NCBI GenBank assembly: GCA_031278755.1 | Contig: JAITJV010000055.1 | Span: 1-6,449, forward strand | Direction of reading: 5' to 3' | Origin: Treponema sp. | Lineage (GTDB): Bacteria; Spirochaetota; Spirochaetia; Treponematales; Breznakiellaceae | DNA length: 6,449 nt | In this document: piece by piece, positions 1-6,265 of the stretch | Position numbering within the stretch: position 1 is the first letter of the stretch | Layout: each line of letters starts with the position of its first letter | Translations under genes and position numbers: made by a program | Notes under the pieces: model-generated | Databases searched by the model: none | Seen by the model: the letters and a program-made list of their open reading frames with translations, nothing else | What the model was told of the DNA's origin: nothing

Positions 1-703
1 TGGCCCTAAGAAGGGATTTGGAACCGTCCAGCTTGCCCATGGCCTTTTCCTGAAGCTGCTGCAGCCGTATCTGGTTGTTGGTCTTTGCCACACGGACTTC
101 GTCGGTAGCGGAATTACGCACTATTCCGGTTCCCACGACTTTGAACCATTCATCAAGGTAATAGATAGGCTGGTTAAACGTATTGTCTATGACTATTTTC
201 GCAAAAAAATTCCGCGTTTCCGCATCCAGAAAAGTAGGATGCAGCAGGCCGAAACGGAGCAGGTATTTTTTTGGCTCGGGAAGCCTTCCCGGCGCCTTTT
301 TGGCGACCCCCAAAAGAAATTCCCAATACGCAGTAATAAACTGCTGGCGGAATACGCTTCTGTCCTTGGGATCTTTAGCATTGAGGTACTTCTGCAGTAT
401 GGCGTGAACCCGCTGGGCTATATCGCCTTCGCCGGAAAGGGCCGTTTTATAATAATTGGGATCGTTGAAAAAGTTATGGGGAACCTGCTCAAAGCGCTTG
501 GTAACTTCAGGAAAACCGTCCGCGGAAAGATCCACAGTAGACGTTTCGCCGGGTTCCGCCCCTTCAATATTTTCGTCAAATATGCTGTTGAAATCGGGTG
601 GAACCGTGTCTGTAGCCCCGAATCCGCCCTTCTCCAAACCCGTCCCGAGCAAAGCGGCAATCTCGGGATCCATATCACCCTGAAAAACATTCTCTTGAGC
701 CAT
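1..703 (-). CDS. Conserved-looking hypothetical protein, N-terminal 234 residues (partial, runs off the left edge)
   Basis: Reading the minus strand from the ATG at 703-701 gives 234 codons without a stop, continuing past the window start; the stop lies outside. The protein begins MAQENVFQGDMDPEIAALLG. Residues 1-60 are acidic and probably flexible (rich in D, E, G and P). From about residue 65 it becomes well mixed and helical, with aromatic-rich stretches such as FITAYWEFLLG (about 122-132) and QPIYYLDEWFKVVG (about 178-191). Residues 205-226 look like a coiled or amphipathic helix rich in Q, K and L. There is no signal peptide or membrane segment, so it is probably cytoplasmic. I cannot assign a family or function. 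Its composition and the promoter upstream make it far more credible than the plus-strand frames crossing the same bases. No Shine-Dalgarno precedes the ATG; a second Met at residue 11 is a possible alternative start. Confidence 0.8.
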   Translation of the reverse strand, partial: MAQENVFQGDMDPEIAALLGTGLEKGGFGATDTVPPDFNSIFDENIEGAEPGETSTVDLSADGFPEVTKRFEQVPHNFFNDPNYYKTALSGEGDIAQRVHAILQKYLNAKDPKDRSVFRQQFITAYWEFLLGVAKKAPGRLPEPKKYLLRFGLLHPTFLDAETRNFFAKIVIDNTFNQPIYYLDEWFKVVGTGIVRNSATDEVRVAKTNNQIRLQQLQEKAMGKLDGSKSLLRA

Positions 704-718
704 TGGCGTTTATATATA

Positions 719-747
719 GTTATAGAGCCTTTCATTTGGACTGTCAA
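719..747 (-). promoter_or_regulatory. Sigma70-type promoter of the leftward hypothetical gene
   Basis: On the minus strand a perfect -35 TTGACA (747-742) is followed, after exactly 17 bp, by TATAAC (724-719), five of six matches to the -10 consensus. Transcription should start near 712, only about 8-9 nt before the ATG at 703. That leader has no Shine-Dalgarno sequence, so the mRNA would be nearly leaderless. Confidence 0.7.
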
Positions 748-790
748 TATTACGGGGCCGGATGGCGTCTGCGGGATACGGACTTTCCGC

Positions 791-818
791 TTGACAAATA
801 TTCTTTAATGGCTACACT
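791..818 (+). promoter_or_regulatory. Promoter of the ferritin gene
   Basis: A perfect -35 TTGACA (791-796) is followed after 16 bp by TACACT (813-818), four of six matches to the -10 consensus. The expected start is near 825, giving a leader of about 33 nt that contains the ribosome binding site. This promoter is divergent from the one at 719-747; the two -35 boxes are separated by 43 bp. Confidence 0.6.
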
Positions 819-846
819 TAAAAACAATAATCGTTCTTATTTTAAG
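817..846 (+). promoter_or_regulatory. Inverted repeat spanning the ferritin start site and ribosome binding site (possible operator)
   Basis: CTTAAAA (817-823) is matched by its exact reverse complement TTTTAAG (840-846), separated by 16 bp. The left arm touches the -10 box and the right arm overlaps the Shine-Dalgarno. Between the arms lies a second, imperfect dyad, AACAATAATCGTT (823-835), with five of six pairs matching. Ferritin genes are often controlled by Fur- or PerR-type regulators. The resemblance to a Fur box is weak in this AT-rich stretch, so only the symmetry is firm. Confidence 0.3.
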
Positions 847-851
847 AGGAG
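844..851 (+). promoter_or_regulatory. Ribosome binding site of ferritin
   Basis: AAGAGGAG ends 6 nt before the ATG at 858 and fixes that codon as the start. Confidence 0.8.
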
Positions 852-857
852 CATATT

Positions 858-1367
858 ATGATTAGTGAAAAATTGTCCGGAGCCCTGAGCGATCAGGCAA
901 ACGCCGAATTCTATTCGGCGTATCTTTATCTTGCAATGTCGGCTTATGCGGACAATGCCGAATTCAAGGGCATCGCCAACTGGCTGTATGTTCAGGCCCT
1001 CGAGGAGCAGGTCCACGGAACCCATATTATAAAGCACCTTTTGGAACGGGGGGCCTCCCCTGTTTTTGCCGACATCAAGGCGCCGCAGGCTTCGTATGGG
1101 AATATAGCGGAAATTTTCGATAAGATTGTCGCCCATGAAAAGCACGTAACCGGCCTTATAAACAAAATTGCCGACCTTGCCCTGGAAGAAAAGGATCACG
1201 CAACGTACAACTTCATTTTATCGTATGTAAGCGAACAGATTGAAGAAGAGGCAAGCGCCGGAGAAATCGCCGCGAGGGTAAGGCTTATAAAGGATCGTCC
1301 CGATCAGCTCTACCACCTGGACAGCGTCCTGGGCGCGCGGCAGTTCAAGGATCCCTTCGGCGGGTAA
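858..1367 (+). CDS. ftnA: Bacterial non-haem ferritin (FtnA type)
   Basis: This 169-residue protein has the usual length of a bacterial ferritin. It would assemble into a 24-subunit cytoplasmic cage that oxidises Fe(II) and stores the mineral. The four-helix-bundle ferroxidase ligands fall at the same numbers as in E. coli FtnA: Glu17, Tyr24, Glu50 and His53 (within ALEEQVHG), Glu94, Gln127 and Glu130 (within SEQIEEE). With the whole set present it should be catalytically active. It lacks the cysteine-rich rubredoxin-like tail of rubrerythrins and the short N-terminal extension of Dps proteins. No haem-binding Met at the bacterioferritin position is evident, although I did not align it. It has its own promoter (791-818) and a good ribosome binding site. 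It lies 138 bp before gyrA, which also appears to have its own promoter, so the two are probably not a strict operon. Confidence 0.95.
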   Translation: MISEKLSGALSDQANAEFYSAYLYLAMSAYADNAEFKGIANWLYVQALEEQVHGTHIIKHLLERGASPVFADIKAPQASYGNIAEIFDKIVAHEKHVTGLINKIADLALEEKDHATYNFILSYVSEQIEEEASAGEIAARVRLIKDRPDQLYHLDSVLGARQFKDPFGG

Positions 1368-1368
1368 A

Positions 1369-1390
1369 GCGGACGGGCCGCGCGGTCCGC
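1369..1390 (+). terminator. GC-rich stem-loop just after ferritin, possible weak terminator
   Basis: GCGGAC (1369-1374) pairs with GTCCGC (1385-1390) across a 10-nt GC-rich loop, starting one base after the ferritin stop codon. No T-tract follows, so it is not a standard intrinsic terminator. It might protect the mRNA 3' end or attenuate read-through into gyrA. Confidence 0.3.
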
Positions 1391-1395
1391 CGGAA

Positions 1396-1424
1396 TTGCT
1401 ATAAAAGCCGTAAATATGTATACT
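1396..1424 (+). promoter_or_regulatory. Promoter of gyrA
   Basis: TTGCTA (-35, 1396-1401; four of six matches) and TATACT (-10, 1419-1424; five of six) are separated by the optimal 17 bp. The expected start is near 1431, giving an untranslated leader of about 75 nt before the GTG at 1506. Confidence 0.6.
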
Positions 1425-1437
1425 GTTACCGGTAACA
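1424..1437. promoter_or_regulatory. 14-bp perfect palindrome at the gyrA transcription start (possible operator)
   Basis: TGTTACCGGTAACA is a perfect 14-bp palindrome that starts on the last base of the gyrA -10 box and covers the predicted start site. A repressor bound here would block the promoter. Its form, a half-site ending in a central CG, resembles operators of LacI-family repressors such as E. coli GntR. No regulator gene lies in the window, so the binding protein is unknown. Confidence 0.4.
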
Positions 1438-1495
1438 ACTGAAGACTTGTCCCCGGGCGTTTCATGAATGTCCGGAGATATTACACCTAAAAGAG

Positions 1496-1500
1496 AAGGA
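1496..1500 (+). promoter_or_regulatory. Ribosome binding site of gyrA
   Basis: AAGGA, within AGAGAAGGA, lies 5 nt before the GTG at 1506 and supports that non-ATG start. An in-frame ATG at 1464 is excluded because a TAA follows it at 1488-1490. Confidence 0.75.
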
Positions 1501-1505
1501 CCCCG

Positions 1506-3980
1506 GTGGCAGAAACAGGCAAAATAATTCCCGTCGCTATAGAAGATGAAGTAAAAACCGACTATCTCAATTACGCAATGTCGGTCATTGTAGCCCGCGC
1601 CCTGCCCGATGTACGGGACGGTCTCAAGCCGGTGCACCGGCGCCTTTTGTACGCCATGGATGGACTGGGGCTCAGGCCGGAAGCCCACACCATGAAAAGC
1701 GCCCGTATCGTCGGTGAAGCCATGGGAAAGTACCACCCCCACGGCGACGCGTCCCTGTACGACGCCCTGGTCCGCATGGCCCAGGATTTTTCCCTCCGCT
1801 ACCCGCTGATCCAGGGACAGGGGAATTTCGGCTCGCTGGACAACGATCCCCCGGCGGCTATGCGCTACACCGAGGCAAAACTTTCGCGCATAGGCGACGA
1901 AATGCTCGCCGATCTCCGCAAGGAGACCGTCAACTTTATACCCAACTTTGACGAAAGCCTTGAAGAACCCCTGGTGCTGTCTGCCGCGCTTCCCAATCTC
2001 CTCATCAACGGATCAAGCGGTATCGCCGTCGGCATGACCACCAATATGGCGCCCCATAACCTTGTTGAAATCTGCGATGCCGTCTACGCCTACATAGACA
2101 ATCCGGATATTACCGTCGAAGAACTTATGAAGTTTGTGCAGGGGCCTGACTTTCCTACAGGGGGAATCATCTTCGGCAGGCGGGGCATACGGGAAGCCTG
2201 CAAAACAGGCCGCGGAAAAATACTCGTCCGGGGCCGGTTCACCCTTGAAACCCTCAAGTCGGGCAAGGAACAGATCGTCTTTACCGAAATTCCCTATAAC
2301 GTCAACAAGAAGCTGCTGCTTGAACGGCTCGGCGCCCTTATCAGGGACAAGCTGATAGACGGCGCGGTTTCCGCCAATGATGAATCCGACCGCGACGGCG
2401 TACGCATAGTCATAGAACTTAAAAAGGGCGCCATCGTCAAAGTGGTTCTCAACCAGCTTTTTTCCAATACTCAGCTGCAAATCAGCTTCGGCGTCATCAA
2501 CCTGGCGCTGGTGAAGGGCAGGCCCCAGCTCCTTAACCTCAAGGAGCTTGTCGGCTGCTTTGTGGAACACAGGGTGGAAGTGGTTACCCGCCGTACCCGT
2601 TTCGACCTCCGCAAAGCCGAAGAACGCGCCCATATACTGGAAGGCCTCGTTATCGCCCTGGCCAACATAGACGAAGTGGTTGCGGTGATAAAGGCAAGCA
2701 GGGACATCGCCTCCGCCAGGGCAAAACTGCAGGAACGCTTCTTCCTTTCGGAAGCACAGTCGGAAGCGATAGTAGAAATGAGGCTTGGCCGCCTGACCAA
2801 CCTTGAAATCGAAAAAATACAACAGGAACTGGAAGAACTTAAAGTACAGATCGCCCATCTTAAATCCCTTCTTGAAGATCAAAACAAGCTCTTTAAGCTG
2901 ATTAAGGAAGAAACGCGCGCCCTTTCCGAACGCTACGGCGACAAACGGCGTACCGAAATAGTCGCCGGAGAGGTGGAAAATATCAACATTGAGGATCTTA
3001 TCAAGAAAGAAGAAATGATGATCCTTATTTCAAATCTGGGTTATGTAAAACGGGTTCCCGTTTCAGCCTACAAGAACCAGGGACGCGGAGGAAAAGGAAT
3101 GATCAGCGCAAAACTTGCCGGAGACGATTTTATAAAGCAGATTTTCGTCGCTTCCACACACGAACACATCATGTTTATCACAAGCGAAGGAAAGGCGTAC
3201 TGGATGAAAGTCCACGAACTTCCCGAAGGAAGCCGCACCTCCAAGGGAGCGCATGTCAAAAGCCTCCTTACCGTTTCGCCCAACGAAGAAATCACCGCTA
3301 TTGTATCCCTCAAGGACTTTACCGATGAGGAATACCTCTTTATGGGAACCGCCCGCGGCGTTGTCAAAAAAGTAAAAACAAGCGAATTTGCCAACGCCAG
3401 AACCAGGGGCATTATCGCCATCAATCTGGACGAAGGCGACAAGCTGGTAAGCGCCCTTTTAACCAAGGGGTCGGACGAGGTGGTCCTTATTTCCCGGAAA
3501 GGCCAGGCGCTCCGCACCGGAGAAGATCAGGTCAGGGCCATGGGCCGCTCATCGCGGGGCGTTACGGGCATCAAGCTGGGAAGCGGCGACGAACTTACCG
3601 GCCTCCTCCGCGTTGACGGCAGTGAACGCATGCTGATCCTTTCCGAATACGGCTACGGTAAACGGGTGGATTTTGCCGAATTCTCATCCCACGGACGGGG
3701 AACGGGCGGTCAGAAAATATACACCGTGTCTGAAAAAACAGGCGAAATAGTCGGCTGCGTCGGCGTCCTTGATGCGGAAGAAATTATGTGCATAACAAGC
3801 CAGGGCAAATCCATCAAGCTGAAAGTAAACAGCATACGGGTTATGGGGCGTTCCGCACAGGGAGTCCGCATACTCAGCATAGACAAGCCCGATTTTGTCA
3901 TAGGCGTTGATCGTATCGTAGAAGAACAACCCGAACAGGGCGGCGAAGATCAGGATGAAACAGATCCGGTGGAAACCTAA
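1506..3980 (+). CDS. gyrA: DNA gyrase subunit A
   Basis: This is the breakage-reunion subunit of DNA gyrase (A2B2 with GyrB), which introduces negative supercoils using ATP. The 824 residues are full length for a GyrA. The N-terminal winged-helix and tower part occupies about residues 10-490, with the catalytic pair Arg120-Tyr121 in [10 protein letters not shown]; Tyr121 forms the covalent bond to DNA. The quinolone pocket [10 protein letters not shown] (77-86) has Ala82 where E. coli has Ser83. A helical stretch around 440-470 is the expected coiled coil. The GyrA box is QGRGGKG (525-531), which separates gyrase from topoisomerase IV ParC. Six pinwheel repeats follow, starting roughly at EEMMIL, EHIMFI, EYLFMG, DEVVLI, ERMLIL and EEIMCI. 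The last 19 or so residues form an acidic tail (E, D and Q rich), which in other gyrases tunes supercoiling. The start is GTG, with a good ribosome binding site. No gyrB is in the window. Confidence 0.98.
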   Translation: MAETGKIIPVAIEDEVKTDYLNYAMSVIVARALPDVRDGLKPVHRRLLYAMDGLGLRPEAHTMKSARIVGEAMGKYHPHGDASLYDALVRMAQDFSLRYPLIQGQGNFGSLDNDPPAAMRYTEAKLSRIGDEMLADLRKETVNFIPNFDESLEEPLVLSAALPNLLINGSSGIAVGMTTNMAPHNLVEICDAVYAYIDNPDITVEELMKFVQGPDFPTGGIIFGRRGIREACKTGRGKILVRGRFTLETLKSGKEQIVFTEIPYNVNKKLLLERLGALIRDKLIDGAVSANDESDRDGVRIVIELKKGAIVKVVLNQLFSNTQLQISFGVINLALVKGRPQLLNLKELVGCFVEHRVEVVTRRTRFDLRKAEERAHILEGLVIALANIDEVVAVIKASRDIASARAKLQERFFLSEAQSEAIVEMRLGRLTNLEIEKIQQELEELKVQIAHLKSLLEDQNKLFKLIKEETRALSERYGDKRRTEIVAGEVENINIEDLIKKEEMMILISNLGYVKRVPVSAYKNQGRGGKGMISAKLAGDDFIKQIFVASTHEHIMFITSEGKAYWMKVHELPEGSRTSKGAHVKSLLTVSPNEEITAIVSLKDFTDEEYLFMGTARGVVKKVKTSEFANARTRGIIAINLDEGDKLVSALLTKGSDEVVLISRKGQALRTGEDQVRAMGRSSRGVTGIKLGSGDELTGLLRVDGSERMLILSEYGYGKRVDFAEFSSHGRGTGGQKIYTVSEKTGEIVGCVGVLDAEEIMCITSQGKSIKLKVNSIRVMGRSAQGVRILSIDKPDFVIGVDRIVEEQPEQGGEDQDETDPVET

Positions 3981-3981
3981 A

Positions 3982-4006
3982 ACCCTGTTTTAGCGGTTTA
4001 CAGGGT
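3982..4006 (+). repeat. Stem-loop immediately downstream of gyrA
   Basis: ACCCTG (3982-3987) pairs with CAGGGT (4001-4006) across a 13-nt loop, beginning one base after the gyrA stop. It sits directly against the stronger terminator hairpin at 4007 and may form a tandem 3'-end structure with it. Confidence 0.45.
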
Positions 4007-4031
4007 AAAAATCGCCTTGCGGGCGATTTTT
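4007..4031. terminator. Bidirectional intrinsic terminator between gyrA and the glycerate kinase gene
   Basis: AAAAATCGCC (4007-4016) pairs with GGCGATTTTT (4022-4031) in a 10-bp stem with a 5-nt loop. The stem carries five T at its 3' end on the plus strand and, by symmetry, five T on the minus strand. It lies 26 bp after the gyrA stop and 31 bp after the stop of the converging kinase gene, so it can end both transcripts. Confidence 0.85.
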
Positions 4032-4062
4032 GGAGATTCTATGCGCGAAGCGCGGCAAACTG

Positions 4063-5499
4063 TTAACCGGAAGTTTCAGGTTCCCTGATTATCATAATCT
4101 GAACATCGCAGACATTGGTGTTGGTAGCCCCCGTTTTAAAAAGATACCCCAGCCTGTCAAAGTAATGGTACGAATCGTTTTCTGCCAGATACGCCGGTAC
4201 GGAAAGTCCCGCCGCCCTGCCTGAAGCAAGAATTTCAGTATCGGCAAATGCTCCGGCGGCATCGGTGGGACCGTCGTTGCCGTCCGTGGATGCCGCGAGA
4301 AAAGAGATCCCCTCCGAGGAAGCGGGATCGGCTTCAATTTCAGCAAGAAAGGCCAGGGCCATTTCCTGATTCCTGCCCCCCTTTCCGCCGCCCCGCAGGG
4401 TTACCGTCGTTTCCCCGCCCGCGACAACGCAGGCCGGTTTTTTTACCGCAAGATCATGCTTGAGAACGCCGCGGGCGATTCCCATGTAGAATTTGGCCGC
4501 CTCCCGCGCCTCTCCCGTTATTTCGGAAGACAGGACCAGCGTACCGTAACCCAGCCCGCGGGCTTTTTCTTCAGCGGCGAGAAGCGCCCCGTAATTGGAT
4601 CCTATGAGTATATTTTTGACACTGTCAAACGCATGATCGCCGCGCTTGGGTGTTTCGCCGAGTTTCCCCTCCGCCCCAAGCCGTATCGCCTTGATCACGG
4701 CGTCCGGAAGCCGGCCTCCGCCCCCCGCCGGACGCAGCCTGTCCAGGCCGTATTTTTCGATGACGCCCGCGGCCTCGCCGTAAGTGCTGTCATCGGGAAC
4801 AAAAAGCCCCGACGCGACGGCATCGAGCCTGTCCCCCGGTACATCGGAAAGAATAAGGTTGACCGTTACGGCAGGGGCGGCAAGGGCGGCAAGCCTTCCC
4901 CCTTTGATAAGCGAAAGATGTTTCCGTATACAGTTTATTTCACGGATGTCCGCCCCGCAGGAAAGAAGCGCCCTTGTCGTTTCCTGCTTGTCTTCAAGGG
5001 TAAGACTGTGGAGGCCTTCGCCGTCTTTCCATGCATAAGGAACGCTTAAAAGAGCCGAACCGCCTCCCGAAATAAGGGAGATGATCAGGGTTTTTTCATC
5101 GGCCCGCCTGCACAGATCGGCGACGGCCTTTCCTGCTTCGACAGAACCGGCGTCAGGCACCGGATGGCCCGCGGGTATCATGTTGATATGTTTCAGGTTT
5201 TCGGTGTGGCCCGGCTTGACGGCAATAACGCTTTCTGAAATTCTGTCATTCAAAATTTCTTCAAGGCCCAGGGCCATTTTAGCGGAAGCCTTTCCCGCGC
5301 CAATTAAGAAAATCCGGTTGTATCTGCCCAGATCCCATTCAAGGTTTTCTTTATCGGCCCTGACAGAAAGAAGGCTGCCGTCAAGGGCAACCCGTTCCTT
5401 TATCATAGCGTAGGGATCAACACGGCGCAGGGCGGCTGTAAAGATTGCGGACAAATCGCCGCGGGGAGATTTTTTCTGCATACGCACAGTATAATCCAT
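4063..5499 (-). CDS. gckA: Glycerate 2-kinase (GckA/TtuD, MOFRL family)
   Basis: The 478-residue protein matches the DUF4147-plus-MOFRL family that phosphorylates D-glycerate with ATP to 2-phosphoglycerate, linking glycerate, hydroxypyruvate or serine breakdown to lower glycolysis. Visible motifs in order are GAGKAS (67-72), whose Lys70 probably matches the catalytic Lys of the Thermotoga enzyme; SGGGSALL (144-151); IRKHLSLIKGGRLA (191-204); GGETTVTLRGGGKGGRNQEM (361-380), with Arg376 the likely catalytic Arg; STDGNDGPTDAAGA (404-417); and TNTNVCDVQIMII (459-471). Databases often misname the family hydroxypyruvate reductase. It is somewhat longer than the usual 420-450 residues, mostly from the N-terminus. 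The ATG at 5499 has only a weak TAGG in front; Met7 (ATG at 5481) is an alternative start. It converges on gyrA and shares its terminator. It lies 6 bp after the stop of the esterase remnant and may be transcribed from the promoter at 5952-5979. Confidence 0.93.
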   Translation of the reverse strand: MDYTVRMQKKSPRGDLSAIFTAALRRVDPYAMIKERVALDGSLLSVRADKENLEWDLGRYNRIFLIGAGKASAKMALGLEEILNDRISESVIAVKPGHTENLKHINMIPAGHPVPDAGSVEAGKAVADLCRRADEKTLIISLISGGGSALLSVPYAWKDGEGLHSLTLEDKQETTRALLSCGADIREINCIRKHLSLIKGGRLAALAAPAVTVNLILSDVPGDRLDAVASGLFVPDDSTYGEAAGVIEKYGLDRLRPAGGGGRLPDAVIKAIRLGAEGKLGETPKRGDHAFDSVKNILIGSNYGALLAAEEKARGLGYGTLVLSSEITGEAREAAKFYMGIARGVLKHDLAVKKPACVVAGGETTVTLRGGGKGGRNQEMALAFLAEIEADPASSEGISFLAASTDGNDGPTDAAGAFADTEILASGRAAGLSVPAYLAENDSYHYFDRLGYLFKTGATNTNVCDVQIMIIREPETSG

Positions 5500-5528
5500 T
5501 GTAGCCTAATGGCCATTCCTGTAGTCAA
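5498..5528 (-). promoter_or_regulatory. Weak alternative promoter overlapping the start of the kinase gene
   Basis: On the minus strand TTGACT (5528-5523) and TACAAT (5503-5498) are each five of six to consensus, but the spacer is 19 bp, longer than optimal. Use of this promoter would place the start inside the annotated reading frame, about 10 nt before the Met7 codon, which would then be the start codon. This is speculative. Confidence 0.2.
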
Positions 5529-5763
5529 GCGCTTCCCGTATTTCCCTGAAAGGATCGTATTGAATACCTGTCGTATCATCAAAAACCATTGTCTCCCGCC
5601 TGGCCGCTGAAAATTTCGGCCACTGTAATTCATTTGTGGAAGGATTTCCGGTACGGATAAACGCCGCCCAGGAATGGGCCATGGTTCTTGATAATTTTTC
5701 AGATTCAGGGTGCAGCACAATCCTCAATTGCAGAGGGAGATCCGCGGTATGCCATGCGAATCT

Positions 5764-5834
5764 TTTACCTTTAATATTGTGTTCCGTACATATTGCGGCA
5801 TCCGCGGAACCTATACCCTTCTTTACCTTTAATA
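5764..5834. repeat. 13-bp direct repeat inside the esterase remnant
   Basis: TTTACCTTTAATA occurs exactly at 5764-5776 and again at 5822-5834, 58 bp apart. The copies flank the short stretch where the esterase frame seems to have lost residues. They are in different codon phases, so they are not a repeated peptide. Confidence 0.6.
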
Positions 5835-5906
5835 GTTCACCGCGCAGGGTATCCCGTGTAATAGTAAGATCATCGGGTTTAATCAACATACCGTGTGGCA
5901 GAGTGT

Positions 5907-5921
5907 GCAAACACAGTTTGC
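5907..5921. promoter_or_regulatory. Short inverted repeat downstream of the 5952-5979 promoter
   Basis: GCAAAC (5907-5912) and GTTTGC (5916-5921) form a 6-bp stem with a 3-nt loop, about 25-40 bp into the predicted transcript of the minus-strand promoter. It could be an operator or simply an RNA hairpin; there is nothing to choose between them. Confidence 0.25.
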
Positions 5922-5938
5922 GGCGGGGTATGAAACCC

Positions 5939-6091
5939 TCAACACGAATCGATTATATCTTTCCCTTCAAAGAGGTCAATTAATTCGTCAGCTGTAAAAA
6001 CAGCCCTTCTTTTTGAGTTTGGAACAACATTGCGTTCAAAAAATAAATAAAATGGTTCTTCAGGTAATGGTATGGCGTTTAATATATCCAT
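5939..6091 (-). CDS. Small ORF of 50 codons, doubtful
   Basis: The minus strand reads ATG (6091) to TGA (5941-5939) and encodes MDILNAIPLPEEPFYLFFER followed by 30 residues that include FTADELIDLFEGKDIID. The composition is protein-like, with acidic and hydrophobic alternation, and it is more AT-rich than its neighbours. No Shine-Dalgarno precedes the ATG, I recognise no family, and the promoter at 5952-5979 lies inside it. It ends one frame away from the open frame of the esterase remnant, so it could be the start of another decayed or frameshifted gene rather than a working small protein. Confidence 0.3.
   Translation of the reverse strand: MDILNAIPLPEEPFYLFFERNVVPNSKRRAVFTADELIDLFEGKDIIDSC
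5952..5979 (-). promoter_or_regulatory. Near-consensus promoter reading into the esterase remnant and the kinase gene
   Basis: On the minus strand TTGACC (5979-5974; five of six) and a perfect TATAAT (5957-5952) are separated by 16 bp. The expected start is near 5945. The first intact gene downstream is the kinase at 5499, so the transcript would have a leader of about 445 nt made largely of the decayed esterase. Confidence 0.55.
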
Positions 6092-6249
6092 GTCGGATCA
6101 CAGGCCGGCGGCTATGACAGTATGAAATTCCGCCGCCCCGGATTAATCAGGATATTCTCCCCGTCATTCCTTTTCAGGTTTCAAGTCTATTTCATGGCCA
6201 GGAAGGGCGGCGGTTCGAAACCTTGCCGCAATGCGCCGCTCAATGTGAA

Positions 6250-6265
6250 TGTTTCACGTGAAACT
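6250..6265. promoter_or_regulatory. parS: parS site, the chromosomal ParB binding centromere
   Basis: TGTTTCACGTGAAACT matches the widely conserved parS sequence tGTTtCACGTGAAACa at 15 of 16 positions. The inner 14 bp, GTTTCACGTGAAAC (6251-6264), form a perfect palindrome. ParB loads here and spreads, and with ParA and SMC it organises and separates newly copied origins. Such sites cluster near oriC in most bacteria. No parA or parB gene is in the window. Confidence 0.88.

Larger units (their letters stand above)
5506..5950 (-). pseudogene. Remnant of a type-B carboxylesterase (C-terminal end, internally deleted)
   Basis: The frame is open on the minus strand from a TAA at about 5953-5951 down to the TAG at 5508-5506. 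The last 85 or so residues match the C-terminal end of para-nitrobenzyl-esterase-like carboxylesterases: FAWHTADLPL contains the His that would be catalytic, followed by LSRTMAHSWAAFIRTGNPS and ETMVFDD. An intact member has about 500 residues with a nucleophile Ser in GESAG and an acidic residue, both in the missing N-terminal part. No ATG with a ribosome binding site opens the frame; the best start is a TTG at 5910. Between TITRDTLRGELLK and FAWHTADLPL only about 23 residues remain where I expect about 60-70 from the family, suggesting an internal deletion as well. It should have no esterase activity. The homology is from memory of the family and was not searched. Confidence 0.75.

Noticed and set aside
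239..808. Plus-strand frame of 189 codons
   Set aside because: It overlaps the whole N-terminal half of the leftward gene, has no ribosome binding site, and its composition (many R, F, I, K without domain pattern) is that of an antisense shadow.
1464..1490. Eight-codon leader peptide before gyrA (ATG at 1464, TAA at 1488)
   Set aside because: It has no ribosome binding site and no biased codon run that would suggest attenuation.
2013..2882. Minus-strand frame of 289 codons inside gyrA
   Set aside because: It is an antisense shadow of the strongly biased gyrA codons; F, H and G rich, with no start signal.
4456..5049. Plus-strand frame of 197 codons inside the kinase gene
   Set aside because: Antisense shadow of a recognisable enzyme; Arg and Pro rich with no family features.
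6211..6224. GGTTCGAAACC as the T-arm of a tRNA
   Set aside because: No acceptor stem, anticodon arm or D-arm can be folded around it on either strand.
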